Positions 17,240-26,751 of a DNA stretch of 64,000 bases are shown here, piece after piece. The position numbers were made by a program, and so were the translations under genes. Where the stretch lies: the NCBI RefSeq assembly GCF_901875305.1, contig NZ_CABFLY010000003.1:285171-349170 (forward strand), given 5' to 3'. The DNA is from Rothia mucilaginosa (GTDB taxonomy: Bacteria; Actinomycetota; Actinomycetes; Actinomycetales; Micrococcaceae). Every line of letters starts with the position of its first letter. Within the stretch, counting starts at the first letter, position 1. Below the pieces are notes generated by a model. It did no database searches, was not told the origin of the DNA, and worked only from the letters and a program-made list of their open reading frames with translations.

Positions 17240-20200
17240 ATGGCTCCACGGACCACGAAGGGTCGTAGTACGACCGCTAAGTCAAAGAAAACCACCCGCA
17301 AGCGCACCACCTCCTCGAGGGGCGGTGCCCGTCGCGGTGCCGAGGCGACGAATCCTATCGCCGGCGCCATTGCCTCCGTCTGGCTGAGTATAGCTCATGC
17401 CATTGGCGGGGCGGTGCGTTCGATCGGCACGGCACGCACCGACCTGGAACCCGAACAGCGTCGTGACGGCGGAGCACTTGTACTGCTGCTCTTCGGCCTG
17501 ATCAGTGCTGGCGTTGAGTGGTACAACTGGCGCGCCCACACCTCTCTCGGCCTGTTGCGCGCACCTTTGGACGCCTGGCACACGATGCTCGGCGGTATCT
17601 TCGGTCAGGGCGCTTTGCTGATTCCGGTGCTCAGCTTTGTGCTCGCCTGGTGCGTCTTCCGGAGCCCCGACCAGGTCAAACGTAATAACCGGGTGACTTT
17701 GGGGTCTCTGCTTCTGCTGATTGCCACCTCCCTCTTCTTCGCCCGTCATGCTGGGCACCCGACCTTCGCGGACGGTTTCGAGGCCGTATGGGCCGGAGGT
17801 GGCGTCACGGGAGTAATCCTCGGTACCCCCATCGTTCGTCTGAGCGGGGGTATTACGGCGGTGGAGATCCTGATTCACCTGTTGCTGGCGCTCGCCGGGC
17901 TGATGGTCATGACCAACACCCCAATCCGCCAGGTTGTGCCTCGCACCCTGTACCTGGTGGGTCTGGCCCTGGGCGAGAAGCCCAACGGCACCACCCGTGA
18001 GCGCTCCTCTTCGGATGATGCAACCCAGACCGTGGATCTGAACGCCGAGGAACACGACCGTAGCTACCTGTACGGTGACGACGAAAAGCCGGTCCGATCC
18101 TCTTCTGCGGGCGGTGGCCTGATGGCGCGTCTGCGCGGCTGGTTGGGCTTTGGTGTTTCCAAGGGCGACGACGGCCCTCTCGACGAGTACGCCGGTGACG
18201 AGGCCTTCGTGAACGCTGTGGTGGACGACGCCCACCCCGAGACCACCCAGATGCCCGTGCAGCCCGCCACCTCCGCTCCGGGCGCTCGTACCGGCTCCAA
18301 GCCGAACCGCCTGAGCCGTCTGCCTGGTCGTCTGAACCAGGCTCCTGCCGCGGCTTCGAACGGTCCCGATCTCTTTGACGTGGAGGCCTCTCAGGCTCCC
18401 GCCGCCCGCCTGGAACAGGTGCAGCGTGCGGCGGTGGCGCACGGCCGCATCCCGGGGGAGGAGCCTCTCTTCGATGTTGAGGCCTACGACGGTTTCAGCG
18501 CCGACTCCTCGCAACAGACTCCCTCCGAGTCCACCCCGCAGACCAGGCCCCACGACGTGGTTCCGACCGCGGGTGCATCCGCTCAGGAGGCCGGCCGAGG
18601 TGCTACCGCGGATCAAGCCCCGATTCCGACCCGCATGCATTCGGCGGGCGCGCACCAGAGTGCGAGCGAGGGCGCGTCGCAGCAAGCGGCACGTCCCGCT
18701 GGCGGTCTATCCCGCTCCCTGCAGAACAACACCCAGACCGCGACCACCGAGCAGGCCCGCGGCGAGCAGGTCGTGCAGTCCTCCCGCGGCGCCTACGTGC
18801 TGCCTTCGGAGGAGATGCTGGTTTCCGGCCCGCCCGCCAAGGAATCCTCCGAGGTTAACGAGCACGTGGTCGAGGCCCTCACCAGCGTGCTGGAGCAGTT
18901 CAAGGTGGATGCCCACGTGACCGGCTTCTCGCGCGGACCGACCGTGACCCGCTACGAGATTGAGCTGGGGCCGGCCACGAAGGTGGAGCGTGTGACGGCG
19001 CTGAGCAAGAACATCGCCTACGCGGTGGCCAGCCCGGATGTTCGTATTCTGTCCCCGATTCCGGGTAAGTCCGCGATTGGTATTGAGATTCCGAATACGG
19101 ACCGTGAGACCGTTGCCCTGGGCGACGTGCTGCGTTCCCCGCAGGCCCACGCGAACCACCACCCGATGGTCATGGGCGTGGGTAAGGACGTTGAGGGCGG
19201 CTTCGTGTTGGCCAACCTGGCCAAGATGCCGCATATGCTGGTTGCCGGTGCGACCGGTGCCGGTAAGTCTTCGTTCGTGAACTCGATGATTACCTCGATT
19301 CTGATGCGCGCAACCCCCGACCAGGTACGCCTGGTGATGGTCGACCCCAAGCGCGTGGAGCTGACCGCCTACGAGGGTATTCCGCACCTGATTACGCCCA
19401 TCATCACGAACCCGAAGAAGGCCGCCGAGGCCCTGCAGTGGGTGGTTCGCGAGATGGACGCCCGCTACGATGACCTTGCCCACTACGGCTACAAGCACGT
19501 GGACGATTTCAACAAGGCGGTGCGCGAGGGTAAGGTTCAGCCGGAGCCCGGTAGCAAGCGCACGATTCACGAGTACCCGTACCTGCTGGTGATTGTGGAC
19601 GAGCTGGCCGACCTGATGATGGTCGCTCCGCGTGACGTGGAAGAGGCCATCGTGCGTATCACGCAGCTGGCGCGTGCGGCGGGTATTCACCTGGTGCTGG
19701 CGACCCAGCGTCCGTCGGTGGATGTGGTGACCGGTCTGATTAAGGCGAACGTTCCGTCCCGTATGGCGTTTGCGACTTCTTCGGTCACTGACTCCCGTGT
19801 GGTGCTGGATCAGCCTGGCGCCGAGAAGCTGATTGGTCAGGGTGACGCGCTCTTCCTGCCGATGGGCGCTTCGAAGCCGATGCGTGTTCAGGGTGCGTGG
19901 GTGTCTGAGTCTGAGATTCACGCTGTGGTTGAGCACGTGAAGAAGCAGGCCCCGACCATCTACCGCGAGGATGTGATGGTGTCTGCCGCGAAGAAGCAGA
20001 TTGATGAGGAAATCGGCGATGACCTCGATGATCTGTTGCAGGCGGCCGAGATTGTGATTACCACGCAGTTCGGTTCGACCTCGATGCTACAGCGTAAGCT
20101 GCGCATGGGCTTCGCGAAGGCCGGCCGCATCATGGACCTGCTGGAGTCGCAGGGAGTAGTGGGCCCTTCGGAGGGTTCGAAGGCCCGCGAGGTGCTGGTC

Positions 20201-20365
20201 CGCCCGGATGACCTACAGGCGACCTTGGCACGTATTCGCGGTGAGGAGCCACCGGCGGCCGACCCGTACGCGAACGCGGTGGGCCCGGGGGAGCCCGTCA
20301 CGGATTATTACGACGAATCCGATGACGAGGGTTCGGAGGACGCCTGGCAGCTGACGGGCCGCTAG
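17240..20365 (+). CDS. ftsK: DNA translocase FtsK/SpoIIIE
   Basis: A septal DNA pump that clears chromosomes from the division plane. The 1041-aa chain starts with a basic Thr/Lys-rich tail. Hydrophobic segments follow between about 75 and 230, then a long low-complexity Ala/Pro/Gln/Ser linker (about 260-530). The alpha/beta motor carries Walker [10 protein letters not shown] near 670 and [13 protein letters not shown] near 790. The C-terminal winged-helix gamma domain (from about 940, with [20 protein letters not shown]) reads KOPS-type sites. The ATG at 17240 lacks a spaced ribosome-binding site and may be leaderless. Confidence 0.96.
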   Translation: MAPRTTKGRSTTAKSKKTTRKRTTSSRGGARRGAEATNPIAGAIASVWLSIAHAIGGAVRSIGTARTDLEPEQRRDGGALVLLLFGLISAGVEWYNWRAHTSLGLLRAPLDAWHTMLGGIFGQGALLIPVLSFVLAWCVFRSPDQVKRNNRVTLGSLLLLIATSLFFARHAGHPTFADGFEAVWAGGGVTGVILGTPIVRLSGGITAVEILIHLLLALAGLMVMTNTPIRQVVPRTLYLVGLALGEKPNGTTRERSSSDDATQTVDLNAEEHDRSYLYGDDEKPVRSSSAGGGLMARLRGWLGFGVSKGDDGPLDEYAGDEAFVNAVVDDAHPETTQMPVQPATSAPGARTGSKPNRLSRLPGRLNQAPAAASNGPDLFDVEASQAPAARLEQVQRAAVAHGRIPGEEPLFDVEAYDGFSADSSQQTPSESTPQTRPHDVVPTAGASAQEAGRGATADQAPIPTRMHSAGAHQSASEGASQQAARPAGGLSRSLQNNTQTATTEQARGEQVVQSSRGAYVLPSEEMLVSGPPAKESSEVNEHVVEALTSVLEQFKVDAHVTGFSRGPTVTRYEIELGPATKVERVTALSKNIAYAVASPDVRILSPIPGKSAIGIEIPNTDRETVALGDVLRSPQAHANHHPMVMGVGKDVEGGFVLANLAKMPHMLVAGATGAGKSSFVNSMITSILMRATPDQVRLVMVDPKRVELTAYEGIPHLITPIITNPKKAAEALQWVVREMDARYDDLAHYGYKHVDDFNKAVREGKVQPEPGSKRTIHEYPYLLVIVDELADLMMVAPRDVEEAIVRITQLARAAGIHLVLATQRPSVDVVTGLIKANVPSRMAFATSSVTDSRVVLDQPGAEKLIGQGDALFLPMGASKPMRVQGAWVSESEIHAVVEHVKKQAPTIYREDVMVSAAKKQIDEEIGDDLDDLLQAAEIVITTQFGSTSMLQRKLRMGFAKAGRIMDLLESQGVVGPSEGSKAREVLVRPDDLQATLARIRGEEPPAADPYANAVGPGEPVTDYYDESDDEGSEDAWQLTGR

Positions 20366-20380
20366 GCTCACGCGTTATCC

Positions 20381-20446
20381 ACAAGCGCCCCGTACGTTCG
20401 GCGGTGCCCGATGAGGCACCCGTATAATGGACGTACGGGGCGTTTG
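20381..20446 (+). terminator. Terminator after ftsK
   Basis: ACAAGCGCCCCGTACGT and ACGTACGGGGCGTTTGT form a long stem, with an inner GGTGCC/GGCACC hairpin. A TATAAT at 20423-20428 lies inside and could also serve pgsA, though no -35 is visible. Confidence 0.75.
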
Positions 20447-20578
20447 TGCGTTCCCGATACCCTTCAGTGCCGCTATCTGACGGGGCTGTGCTCGCGCTTC
20501 GCGCGGTGTATGGCCCGCCTCGAACGAACCCATGACATCGGGCTCACCCGCCGAGCCCGCCGACTCTAAGGAGCACCC

Positions 20579-21235
20579 ATGAGCGACGCTCACACCCCAG
20601 CCCCCACCGATGAGGTCCGGGTGGTGCAGCCTCGCACGTCGAATTGGAACGTTCCGAACGTGCTGACGGTTCTGCGCATTATCGCGGTGCCCTTCTTTAT
20701 CGTGGCGCTGGTTAGCGGCGGTACTTTCGGCGCCGATGACCCGACCCACCGCTGGCTGGCGTGGATTATTTTTATTCTTGCCATGCTCACGGACTGGGCC
20801 GATGGCTATCTGGCGCGTTCCCGCAACCTCATCACGAGCTTCGGCAAGATTGCCGACCCGATTGCCGATAAGTTCCTGACCGGCGCCGCGTTCATTGTGC
20901 TTTCGGCTATGGGCGAGCTGTGGTGGTGGGTGACCATCGTAATTCTGTTGCGTGAGTGGGGCATTACGGTGATGCGCCTGTTCGTCATCAAGTACGGCGT
21001 CATGGCTGCTAGTAAGGGCGGCAAAATCAAGACGGTGCTGCAGACCGTGGCGCTGGTGCTGATGCTCCTGCCGCTGGGCCAGCTGGGCTTGGGCTGGCTG
21101 GTGCCGGGCTGGGTGCTGATGGGTGCGGTTACAGCGATTACCGTGTGGACCGGCCTGGTGTATGTGCGCGATGCCTACAACCTGCGCCGCACCTGGCTGC
21201 AGAACCAGGCCGCGCAGAAACAGCGCGCTCAATAG
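20579..21235 (+). CDS. pgsA: CDP-diacylglycerol--glycerol-3-phosphate 3-phosphatidyltransferase
   Basis: Makes phosphatidylglycerol phosphate at the inner membrane. The complete CDP-alcohol phosphotransferase motif D-x2-DG-x2-AR-x8-G-x3-D-x3-D is visible in DWADGYLARSRN... to ADPIAD (about residues 73-98). Several hydrophobic helices lie at 25-45, 60-75, 100-125 and 150-190. The 218-aa length is slightly long because of a polar N-terminal tail. ATG at 20579 follows AAGGAG at 20568-20573. It sits between ftsK and cinA as in other actinobacteria. Confidence 0.93.
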   Translation: MSDAHTPAPTDEVRVVQPRTSNWNVPNVLTVLRIIAVPFFIVALVSGGTFGADDPTHRWLAWIIFILAMLTDWADGYLARSRNLITSFGKIADPIADKFLTGAAFIVLSAMGELWWWVTIVILLREWGITVMRLFVIKYGVMAASKGGKIKTVLQTVALVLMLLPLGQLGLGWLVPGWVLMGAVTAITVWTGLVYVRDAYNLRRTWLQNQAAQKQRAQ

Positions 21236-21243
21236 GCGTTGAT

Positions 21244-21269
21244 GGGGGAGCGGCCCGTGCCGCTCCCCC
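21244..21269 (+). terminator. Hairpin after pgsA, probable terminator
   Basis: GGGGGAGCGG and CCGCTCCCCC form ten perfect pairs around CCCGTG, starting 8 bases after the pgsA stop. No T-run follows. Confidence 0.5.
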
Positions 21270-21381
21270 GAACTGTATCCGGGGCGAGCGGTGGCGGCGC
21301 TCGAACACCGGGGCGCTCGTGGAAGAAGCGGGTGCGTGAACGGGCGGTCGGGTCGTTCCGGCCGCCGGGAAAGGATGAATC

Positions 21382-21972
21382 ATGGTTCCTCTTCTGAACG
21401 AAGGCGGTCAGCCGGCTTCGCCCGAGCTGGCGCGCGCCGAGGTTTTTTCGGGTACCCCGCAGGCGGCGGCTCTGCTGCTGCGCGATGCGGTGCGCTCGTG
21501 CGCATCCCAGGAACGTCCGGTGCAGGTGGCCACGGCTGAGTCGCTGACCGGCGGGGACGTGGGTGGCGCGATTTGCACGGTGCCCGGCGCCTCGGCCTAC
21601 TACCGCGGCGGCGTGATTTCTTACGCCTATGAGGTGAAGGCGCGGGTGCTGGGCGTGGATGCTCAGCTGCTTGCGACCGAGGGCGCGGTGAACCCGGAGG
21701 TGGCGGCCCAGATGGCGGCCGGTGCGGCGCGGGTGTGCGGTGCCGATTACGCGGTGTCGACCACGGGCGTGGCGGGGCCCGACCCGGCGGACGGCCAGCC
21801 GGTGGGCACCGTGTTTATCGGGGTGCACGCCCCGGGCGGCTGCGAGGTGTTCGAACGTCACTACGACGGCGATCGCGCTCAGGTTCGCGCGGCGGCCTCC
21901 GCGGATGCGATTGCGCTGCTGGCTCGCGCGGTACGGGGGAGCGCCTCGGGCTCTCTGAGGGAGAGCCTCTAA
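21382..21972 (+). CDS. Nicotinamide-nucleotide amidohydrolase (CinA C-terminal domain protein)
   Basis: PncC-type deamidase of nicotinamide mononucleotide. Only the CinA C-terminal domain is present (196 aa), as in most actinobacteria. Signatures include ATAESLTGG (residues about 50-58), the YYRGGVISYA segment, and TGVAGPD near 130. ATG at 21382 follows AAAGGA at about 21369-21374. The pgsA-cinA-clgR neighbourhood is conserved in actinobacteria. Confidence 0.9.
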   Translation: MVPLLNEGGQPASPELARAEVFSGTPQAAALLLRDAVRSCASQERPVQVATAESLTGGDVGGAICTVPGASAYYRGGVISYAYEVKARVLGVDAQLLATEGAVNPEVAAQMAAGAARVCGADYAVSTTGVAGPDPADGQPVGTVFIGVHAPGGCEVFERHYDGDRAQVRAAASADAIALLARAVRGSASGSLRESL

Positions 21973-22309
21973 GGTTCGACTCTGCAAACGGCTCTGTGAC
22001 ATGGCCCTGTGACATGACCCTGTAGTAGCCCGGCGGCGCGCAAGGTGACTGGTGCGGTGCCCGTGAAGCTTCGGGGAAAAGCATGGGGGAGGACTCGGGG
22101 AAAATATTTTACGTTTCAAAGAATTTCCCAGTCTTCTCCCAGCTTCAAGGGAATAAACACATAGCTTGGTCTGTTTGAATAGATACGAGCCTGAAGAAGA
22201 TGACGAAAATAGCGAGTTTTGTAGCTCGCATCCTAAAAATCGGTTAGGCTTAACTCTGTACAGTCCCGCGCGTCGGGAAGACCTACTCAGGAAAGTGATA
22301 AAGAAGCTC
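21973..22309 (+). other. cinA-clgR intergenic region
   Basis: 337 bases without a gene. It holds the 13-base tandem repeat noted separately and an inverted repeat GCGAG/CTCGC at 22212-22229. The 22080-22260 part is markedly AT-richer than the surroundings and probably contains the clgR promoter; no hexamer pair is convincing. Confidence 0.5.
21994..22023 (+). repeat. 13-base tandem repeat, about 2.3 copies
   Basis: CTGTGACATGGCC (21994-22006), CTGTGACATGACC (22007-22019) and a partial CTGT lie 22 bases after the cinA stop. Confidence 0.75.
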
Positions 22310-22714
22310 ATGGCTAAGCAGCGCGTATCAATCAACGGTATTACGAAGTGGAAGGAAATTGACGAGACCCCTCAGCAGGTGGCCCCGGTCGTTGAGGAAG
22401 CACGAGTTGTTCCCCTCCGCCAGGCCATCGGTGAGGTTCTTCGCGATGTCCGTCAGCGTCAGGGTCGCACTCTGCGAGAGGTTTCGCAGCGTGCCCGTGT
22501 TTCCCTCGGTTACCTGAGTGAAGTGGAGCGCGGTCAGAAGGAAGCTTCCTCCGAGTTGCTGGCCTGGATTTGCCAGGCTCTGGACATCCCGATGTCCCAG
22601 ATGTTGCGCGAGGTTGCCGATCGTATGGCCGTCGCTGAGGGCGTTCAGATTCCGGATACCGTTCCGGCTGAGCTGTCCGAGCGCTACAAGAACGACTACT
22701 ACGTCTCCCTCTAA
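22310..22714 (+). CDS. clgR: Helix-turn-helix regulator ClgR
   Basis: An XRE-family activator of clp protease and, in some actinobacteria, recA and other stress genes. The 134-aa protein has an N-terminal tail and the HTH at about 48-100 ([39 protein letters not shown]), which is nearly diagnostic for ClgR. The C-terminus ends DYYVSL, reminiscent of the degradable tails of ClgR proteins. ATG at 22310 is taken; an in-frame GTG at 22295 directly abuts AGGAAA and is less likely. recA follows two genes later. Confidence 0.92.
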   Translation: MAKQRVSINGITKWKEIDETPQQVAPVVEEARVVPLRQAIGEVLRDVRQRQGRTLREVSQRARVSLGYLSEVERGQKEASSELLAWICQALDIPMSQMLREVADRMAVAEGVQIPDTVPAELSERYKNDYYVSL

Positions 22715-22750
22715 GACGTGAGGGTGCGGGAGCACCGCACCGCTATTGGG

Positions 22751-22793
22751 CCGATGCCGTACACCCCGAACGGGTGTGCGGCATCGGTTCTTT
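22751..22793 (+). terminator. Rho-independent terminator of clgR
   Basis: CCGATGCCGTACACCC pairs with GGGTGTGCGGCATCGG (one G-T) across CGAAC, then TTCTTT. Confidence 0.85.
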
Positions 22794-22898
22794 GTCGGGC
22801 GTGTGACGAGACGGAATTGTGAGAATGGAGAGTCCGGGGTGGGTGCTCCGCAGGTGGGCGCGGGCGCTTTGCCGCTGGGTGAGATGAAGGAGGATGCG

Positions 22899-23120
22899 AT
22901 GAAGCTGAGCGAGTTTTGGGCGCTCATGGAGCACGAATTTGGTGCTGGGTACGCCCCGGTGCTGGCCCGGGATTTGGTGCTGGGATCCCTGGGCCACCGG
23001 ACGGCGGCCGAGGCGCTGGATGCCGGAGTCAATCCGAAGACGGTCTGGTTTGCCGTCTGTGAGGAACAGGAGATTCCGCAGGAACGCCGCTGGGGTCCGG
23101 ATAAGGAGCCGTTGTGTTAG
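22899..23120 (+). CDS. DUF3046 family protein
   Basis: A 73-aa actinobacterial protein of unknown function commonly located just upstream of recA. Family features are visible: MKLSEFWALMEHEFG start, LVLGSLGHRTAAEALDAGV and PKTVWFAVCEE, and a Pro/Arg-rich end. ATG at 22899 is chosen because AAGGAGG at 22887-22893 gives 5-base spacing; the frame is open upstream but not conserved. No catalytic residues can be inferred. Confidence 0.85.
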   Translation: MKLSEFWALMEHEFGAGYAPVLARDLVLGSLGHRTAAEALDAGVNPKTVWFAVCEEQEIPQERRWGPDKEPLC

Positions 23121-23252
23121 CTCGGTGAGTGCCGGGGCGCGGTGGAGATGTCACGGGGACGGACTGCGGGGAGCCGTGGCTGCCGGGTTACGGCGAGCTC
23201 CAGAGTCCGGAAGGTGAGCACACGCCGATTGAGGCGGTCTCGGCGGGTTTCG

Positions 23253-23305
23253 AATATTCGAAAATATTTGCCGAAATTTTATGCGAGGTATTCGAAAATA
23301 CCTCG
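23253..23305 (+). promoter_or_regulatory. Two dyad elements upstream of recA (candidate SOS operators)
   Basis: Site A AATATT-CGAA-AATATT (23253-23268) and site B CGAGGTATT-CGAA-AATACCTCG (23284-23305) share TATTCGAAAATA, centred 34 bases apart. They do not match the textbook CGAAC-N4-GTTCG LexA box, but a related GTATTCGAA sits in the lexA-LysM region. Site B would also fold as an RNA hairpin if transcribed. Confidence 0.45.
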
Positions 23306-23399
23306 TAATTTTGTTCGATTCGTGCTAAACTTTTCCACATCGAGAATTTTTCGAAGAATCCTCGGGATTTTTCCACAAATCGTGAAAATGGCCTTATCC

Positions 23400-23421
23400 T
23401 GTCAGGTCGTGACCCTAGAGT
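23400..23421 (+). promoter_or_regulatory. RecA-NDp/PafBC-type promoter of recA
   Basis: TGTCAG (23400-23405), 10 bases, then TAGAGT (23416-23421). This matches the spacing and core of the LexA-independent DNA-damage promoter described for actinobacterial recA (TGTCAGTGGC-N6-TAG). It would place the mRNA start at about 23428, a 100-base leader. Confidence 0.6.
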
Positions 23422-23527
23422 AGTCTCAGAAGGAACCGGCAGGCGAGAAGCCCGGGCGACGAGCCCCGCCGAATCCTAGAAACATTATTGACGTCATCAC
23501 TGACACCACAAAGAACGAGGTACTAAC

Positions 23528-24634
<1,107 letters not shown>

Positions 24635-24681
24635 ACCCTGGCCCGTCCCCGATAGGATGTGCGGTCCGCTCGACAACGCGT

Positions 24682-24728
24682 GGTAATCGCCGTGCGCTGT
24701 GCTTTTCGCACGGTGCGCGGCGATTACC
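24682..24728 (+). terminator. Terminator or attenuator between recA and recX
   Basis: GGTAATCGCCG and CGGCGATTACC form the outer stem, with an inner GTGC/GCAC stem closing TTTTC. The following GTTTAA gives a modest T-run. Partial read-through would yield a recA-recX transcript, as known in other bacteria. Confidence 0.75.
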
Positions 24729-24834
24729 GTTTAAGCCGGAACCGGCGGCGGTGCGGCTCGATACAATGGGGGAGCGCCTCCAACCGGAGGCACACGGGCT
24801 CCGGTGGGTTAGAAAGAGAGGAGGGGACAGGCAG

Positions 24835-26595
24835 ATGGAACGAGGCGTATTCGGCCAAGACGAGAACGCGCGCGGCGGCGAGCGTGACGGTATGCGCGAG
24901 GACGACGCCGGTTTCGCCGCCCTGGACGCAACCGAACCTTTCTTCGGGTCCTCTCCGGCACAGAACCTCGGTGGCGCGGTGTCGGGCACCGACGGCTTTT
25001 CAGGGTTTGAATCGGCGGACGGCGGTATCGCGGCTCACGGAGGCTTTGAACCCCTCACCTTTGAAGCACCCACCGCCCCGGCCGAGCTGGGAGCCTTCGA
25101 GGCACTGGCCTTCGAAGCGCCCGCGCCCCTGGCGGAGCCTACCCTTACCTGGGAGGCGCCTCCTGCTGTTCTGGACTCCGCGCCCGCTGCGCTGCCGCAC
25201 GAAAAACCTGTATCGAAAAAACCTGTACCAGAACCATCTGCGTCTAAGGGACACGTACCTACGAAATGGGTGCGGAACAGTGCTACGGATCCGGTAGCCG
25301 CTGAGGAGTTCCCGGACTGGCATCCTGCCGCGCACGGCTTTGTTGAAGAAAGCATCGCCCGCGACCTTGGCGACGACTACCCGGGCTACTTTCCGGTGCC
25401 CACGGCGCCCCTCGAACCCGTACCGGGCGGGGAAGCGGAACAAGGGGCCGAAGGAGCCTCCGAGGGCTCGCCGCGCCGCAGCCTGCGAGTGGACCCGAAC
25501 TTGCCGGCCGTCTCCATCGATGAAGCTCCCGTGCGGGCCTTCATGCCGGGAGGCGCAGAACCGCGCCCCATGGCGGCCGGTCGCATGAGCCGGGCCGGTG
25601 CCGCATCCATCGGGTCGGGACTTACCGCCGAAGAAAAAGAAGAAATTGAGAGGCAAGCAGCTCAGCGGGATAAGCAGAAGCAACGCAAGTCTTCGTGTGC
25701 CTCCAAGAACACCGACTACAAGCGCGGATTCCGTCGCATGAGCCCGGCGCAGCGGGAAAAGATGCAGAAGCGCTCGCCCTACGCGCCCGCCTTCGGGGCT
25801 CGGAGCGACGACGAGGAAACCCGAAAGAGCCCCTCGGGCCGCGGCTCGGGGAGCAACCTATTCAGGGAGGGAAGCAACTTGAACGAGAAGCTCACCGCGG
25901 CCGAGGAAGCCTTTATTCGAGGCATCGCCGAGGAAGAGGCGCAGGGCATCGGTAGCGGCAAGCGCCCGGCCGCCCCTCGAGGCTCTCAAGCCTCTGAGGC
26001 TCACGCGCCGAGAAACGGCGGGAACGGCTCCGCGGGGATGGGTGGGCAGCAACCCTCCTGGAAACAGAAGGTGCGTGCCGCCCGCACAGCCGAAGAAGCC
26101 GACCCCTACACGCGCGCTAAAACCATCGTGTACAACCAGTTGGCGTACTCGGCAAAAACCCGAGGTCAGCTGCGTAAGAAACTGCAGGCAGAAGGCTTCG
26201 AAGCGGAGCTCATCGAGCCGCTACTCGATAAGTTCGAGGCGGCAAAACTCATTGACGATGCCGAATACGCCCAAACGTTCGTGGCGCAGAAGAGCCGCAC
26301 CAAGAAGCTCTCCCGCGCCGCGCTACGCCGTGAGCTTGCTGAACGCGGGGTGCGCGGTGAAGAAGCTGAGAACGCCCTGGCTCAGCGCACCGACGAGCAG
26401 GAACGTGAGGACGCCGCCGAGCTGGTGCGTAAGAAGCTGTGCCCCGGTATGGATCTGAGCGACCGAGCTGAAAAGGATAGGGTCACCCGCCGACTGCTGG
26501 GGATGCTGGCTCGCCGCGGGTACTCCTCCTCGGTGTCAATGTCGGTGATTCGTGAGGAGCTGGCCGCCTATGGTGCGGAGGACGAGCTCTGGTAG
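24835..26595 (+). CDS. recX: RecX family regulator with a very long N-terminal extension
   Basis: Limits RecA filament activity. Only the last ~165 residues (from about 422) are RecX: DPYTRAKTIVYNQLAYSAKTRGQL, the LIDDAEYAQTFV segment, and three-helix repeats to the end. The preceding ~420 residues are low-complexity and probably disordered, rich in Ala, Glu, Pro and Gly, with repeated FEAP/FEALAFEAP phrases near 60-100 and a basic patch near 300. RecX proteins are usually 150-270 aa, so 586 aa is extreme. ATG at 24835 follows GAGGAGG at about 24818-24824. The frame has no internal stop and codon use is normal. Confidence 0.88.
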   Translation: MERGVFGQDENARGGERDGMREDDAGFAALDATEPFFGSSPAQNLGGAVSGTDGFSGFESADGGIAAHGGFEPLTFEAPTAPAELGAFEALAFEAPAPLAEPTLTWEAPPAVLDSAPAALPHEKPVSKKPVPEPSASKGHVPTKWVRNSATDPVAAEEFPDWHPAAHGFVEESIARDLGDDYPGYFPVPTAPLEPVPGGEAEQGAEGASEGSPRRSLRVDPNLPAVSIDEAPVRAFMPGGAEPRPMAAGRMSRAGAASIGSGLTAEEKEEIERQAAQRDKQKQRKSSCASKNTDYKRGFRRMSPAQREKMQKRSPYAPAFGARSDDEETRKSPSGRGSGSNLFREGSNLNEKLTAAEEAFIRGIAEEEAQGIGSGKRPAAPRGSQASEAHAPRNGGNGSAGMGGQQPSWKQKVRAARTAEEADPYTRAKTIVYNQLAYSAKTRGQLRKKLQAEGFEAELIEPLLDKFEAAKLIDDAEYAQTFVAQKSRTKKLSRAALRRELAERGVRGEEAENALAQRTDEQEREDAAELVRKKLCPGMDLSDRAEKDRVTRRLLGMLARRGYSSSVSMSVIREELAAYGAEDELW

Positions 26596-26657
26596 AGGCC
26601 TTCGATAAGAGATTGGCAGGAGGACTGTGCGGGTACGCTCCGCGCTATGAGGAACAA

Positions 26658-26708
26658 AAGGGTGAGCCCGCTACAGACATACACTGTGGCGGGCTCACCC
26701 TTGTTCTT
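26658..26708. terminator. Bidirectional terminator between recX and the kinase-like gene
   Basis: AAGGGTGAGCCCGC and GCGGGCTCACCCTT form 14 perfect pairs; T-rich sequence on one side and A-rich on the other let it serve both convergent genes. Confidence 0.85.
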
Positions 26709-26751
26709 TCTCAAGCCATAAAGCGCCCTGTCAAAGGCCTATAGCCGCTCC

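Larger units (their letters stand above)
23121..23527 (+). other. recA upstream regulatory region
   Basis: 407 bases without a gene, switching from GC-rich to strongly AT-rich at about 23245. It contains two TATTCGAAAATA-type dyads (23253-23268 and 23284-23305) and a RecA-NDp/PafBC-like promoter (23400-23421), listed separately. The recA ribosome-binding site is not strong. Confidence 0.7.

Noticed and set aside
23306..23320. GTTCGATTCG resembling a tRNA T-loop upstream of recA
   Set aside because: No acceptor, D- or anticodon stem can be folded around it.
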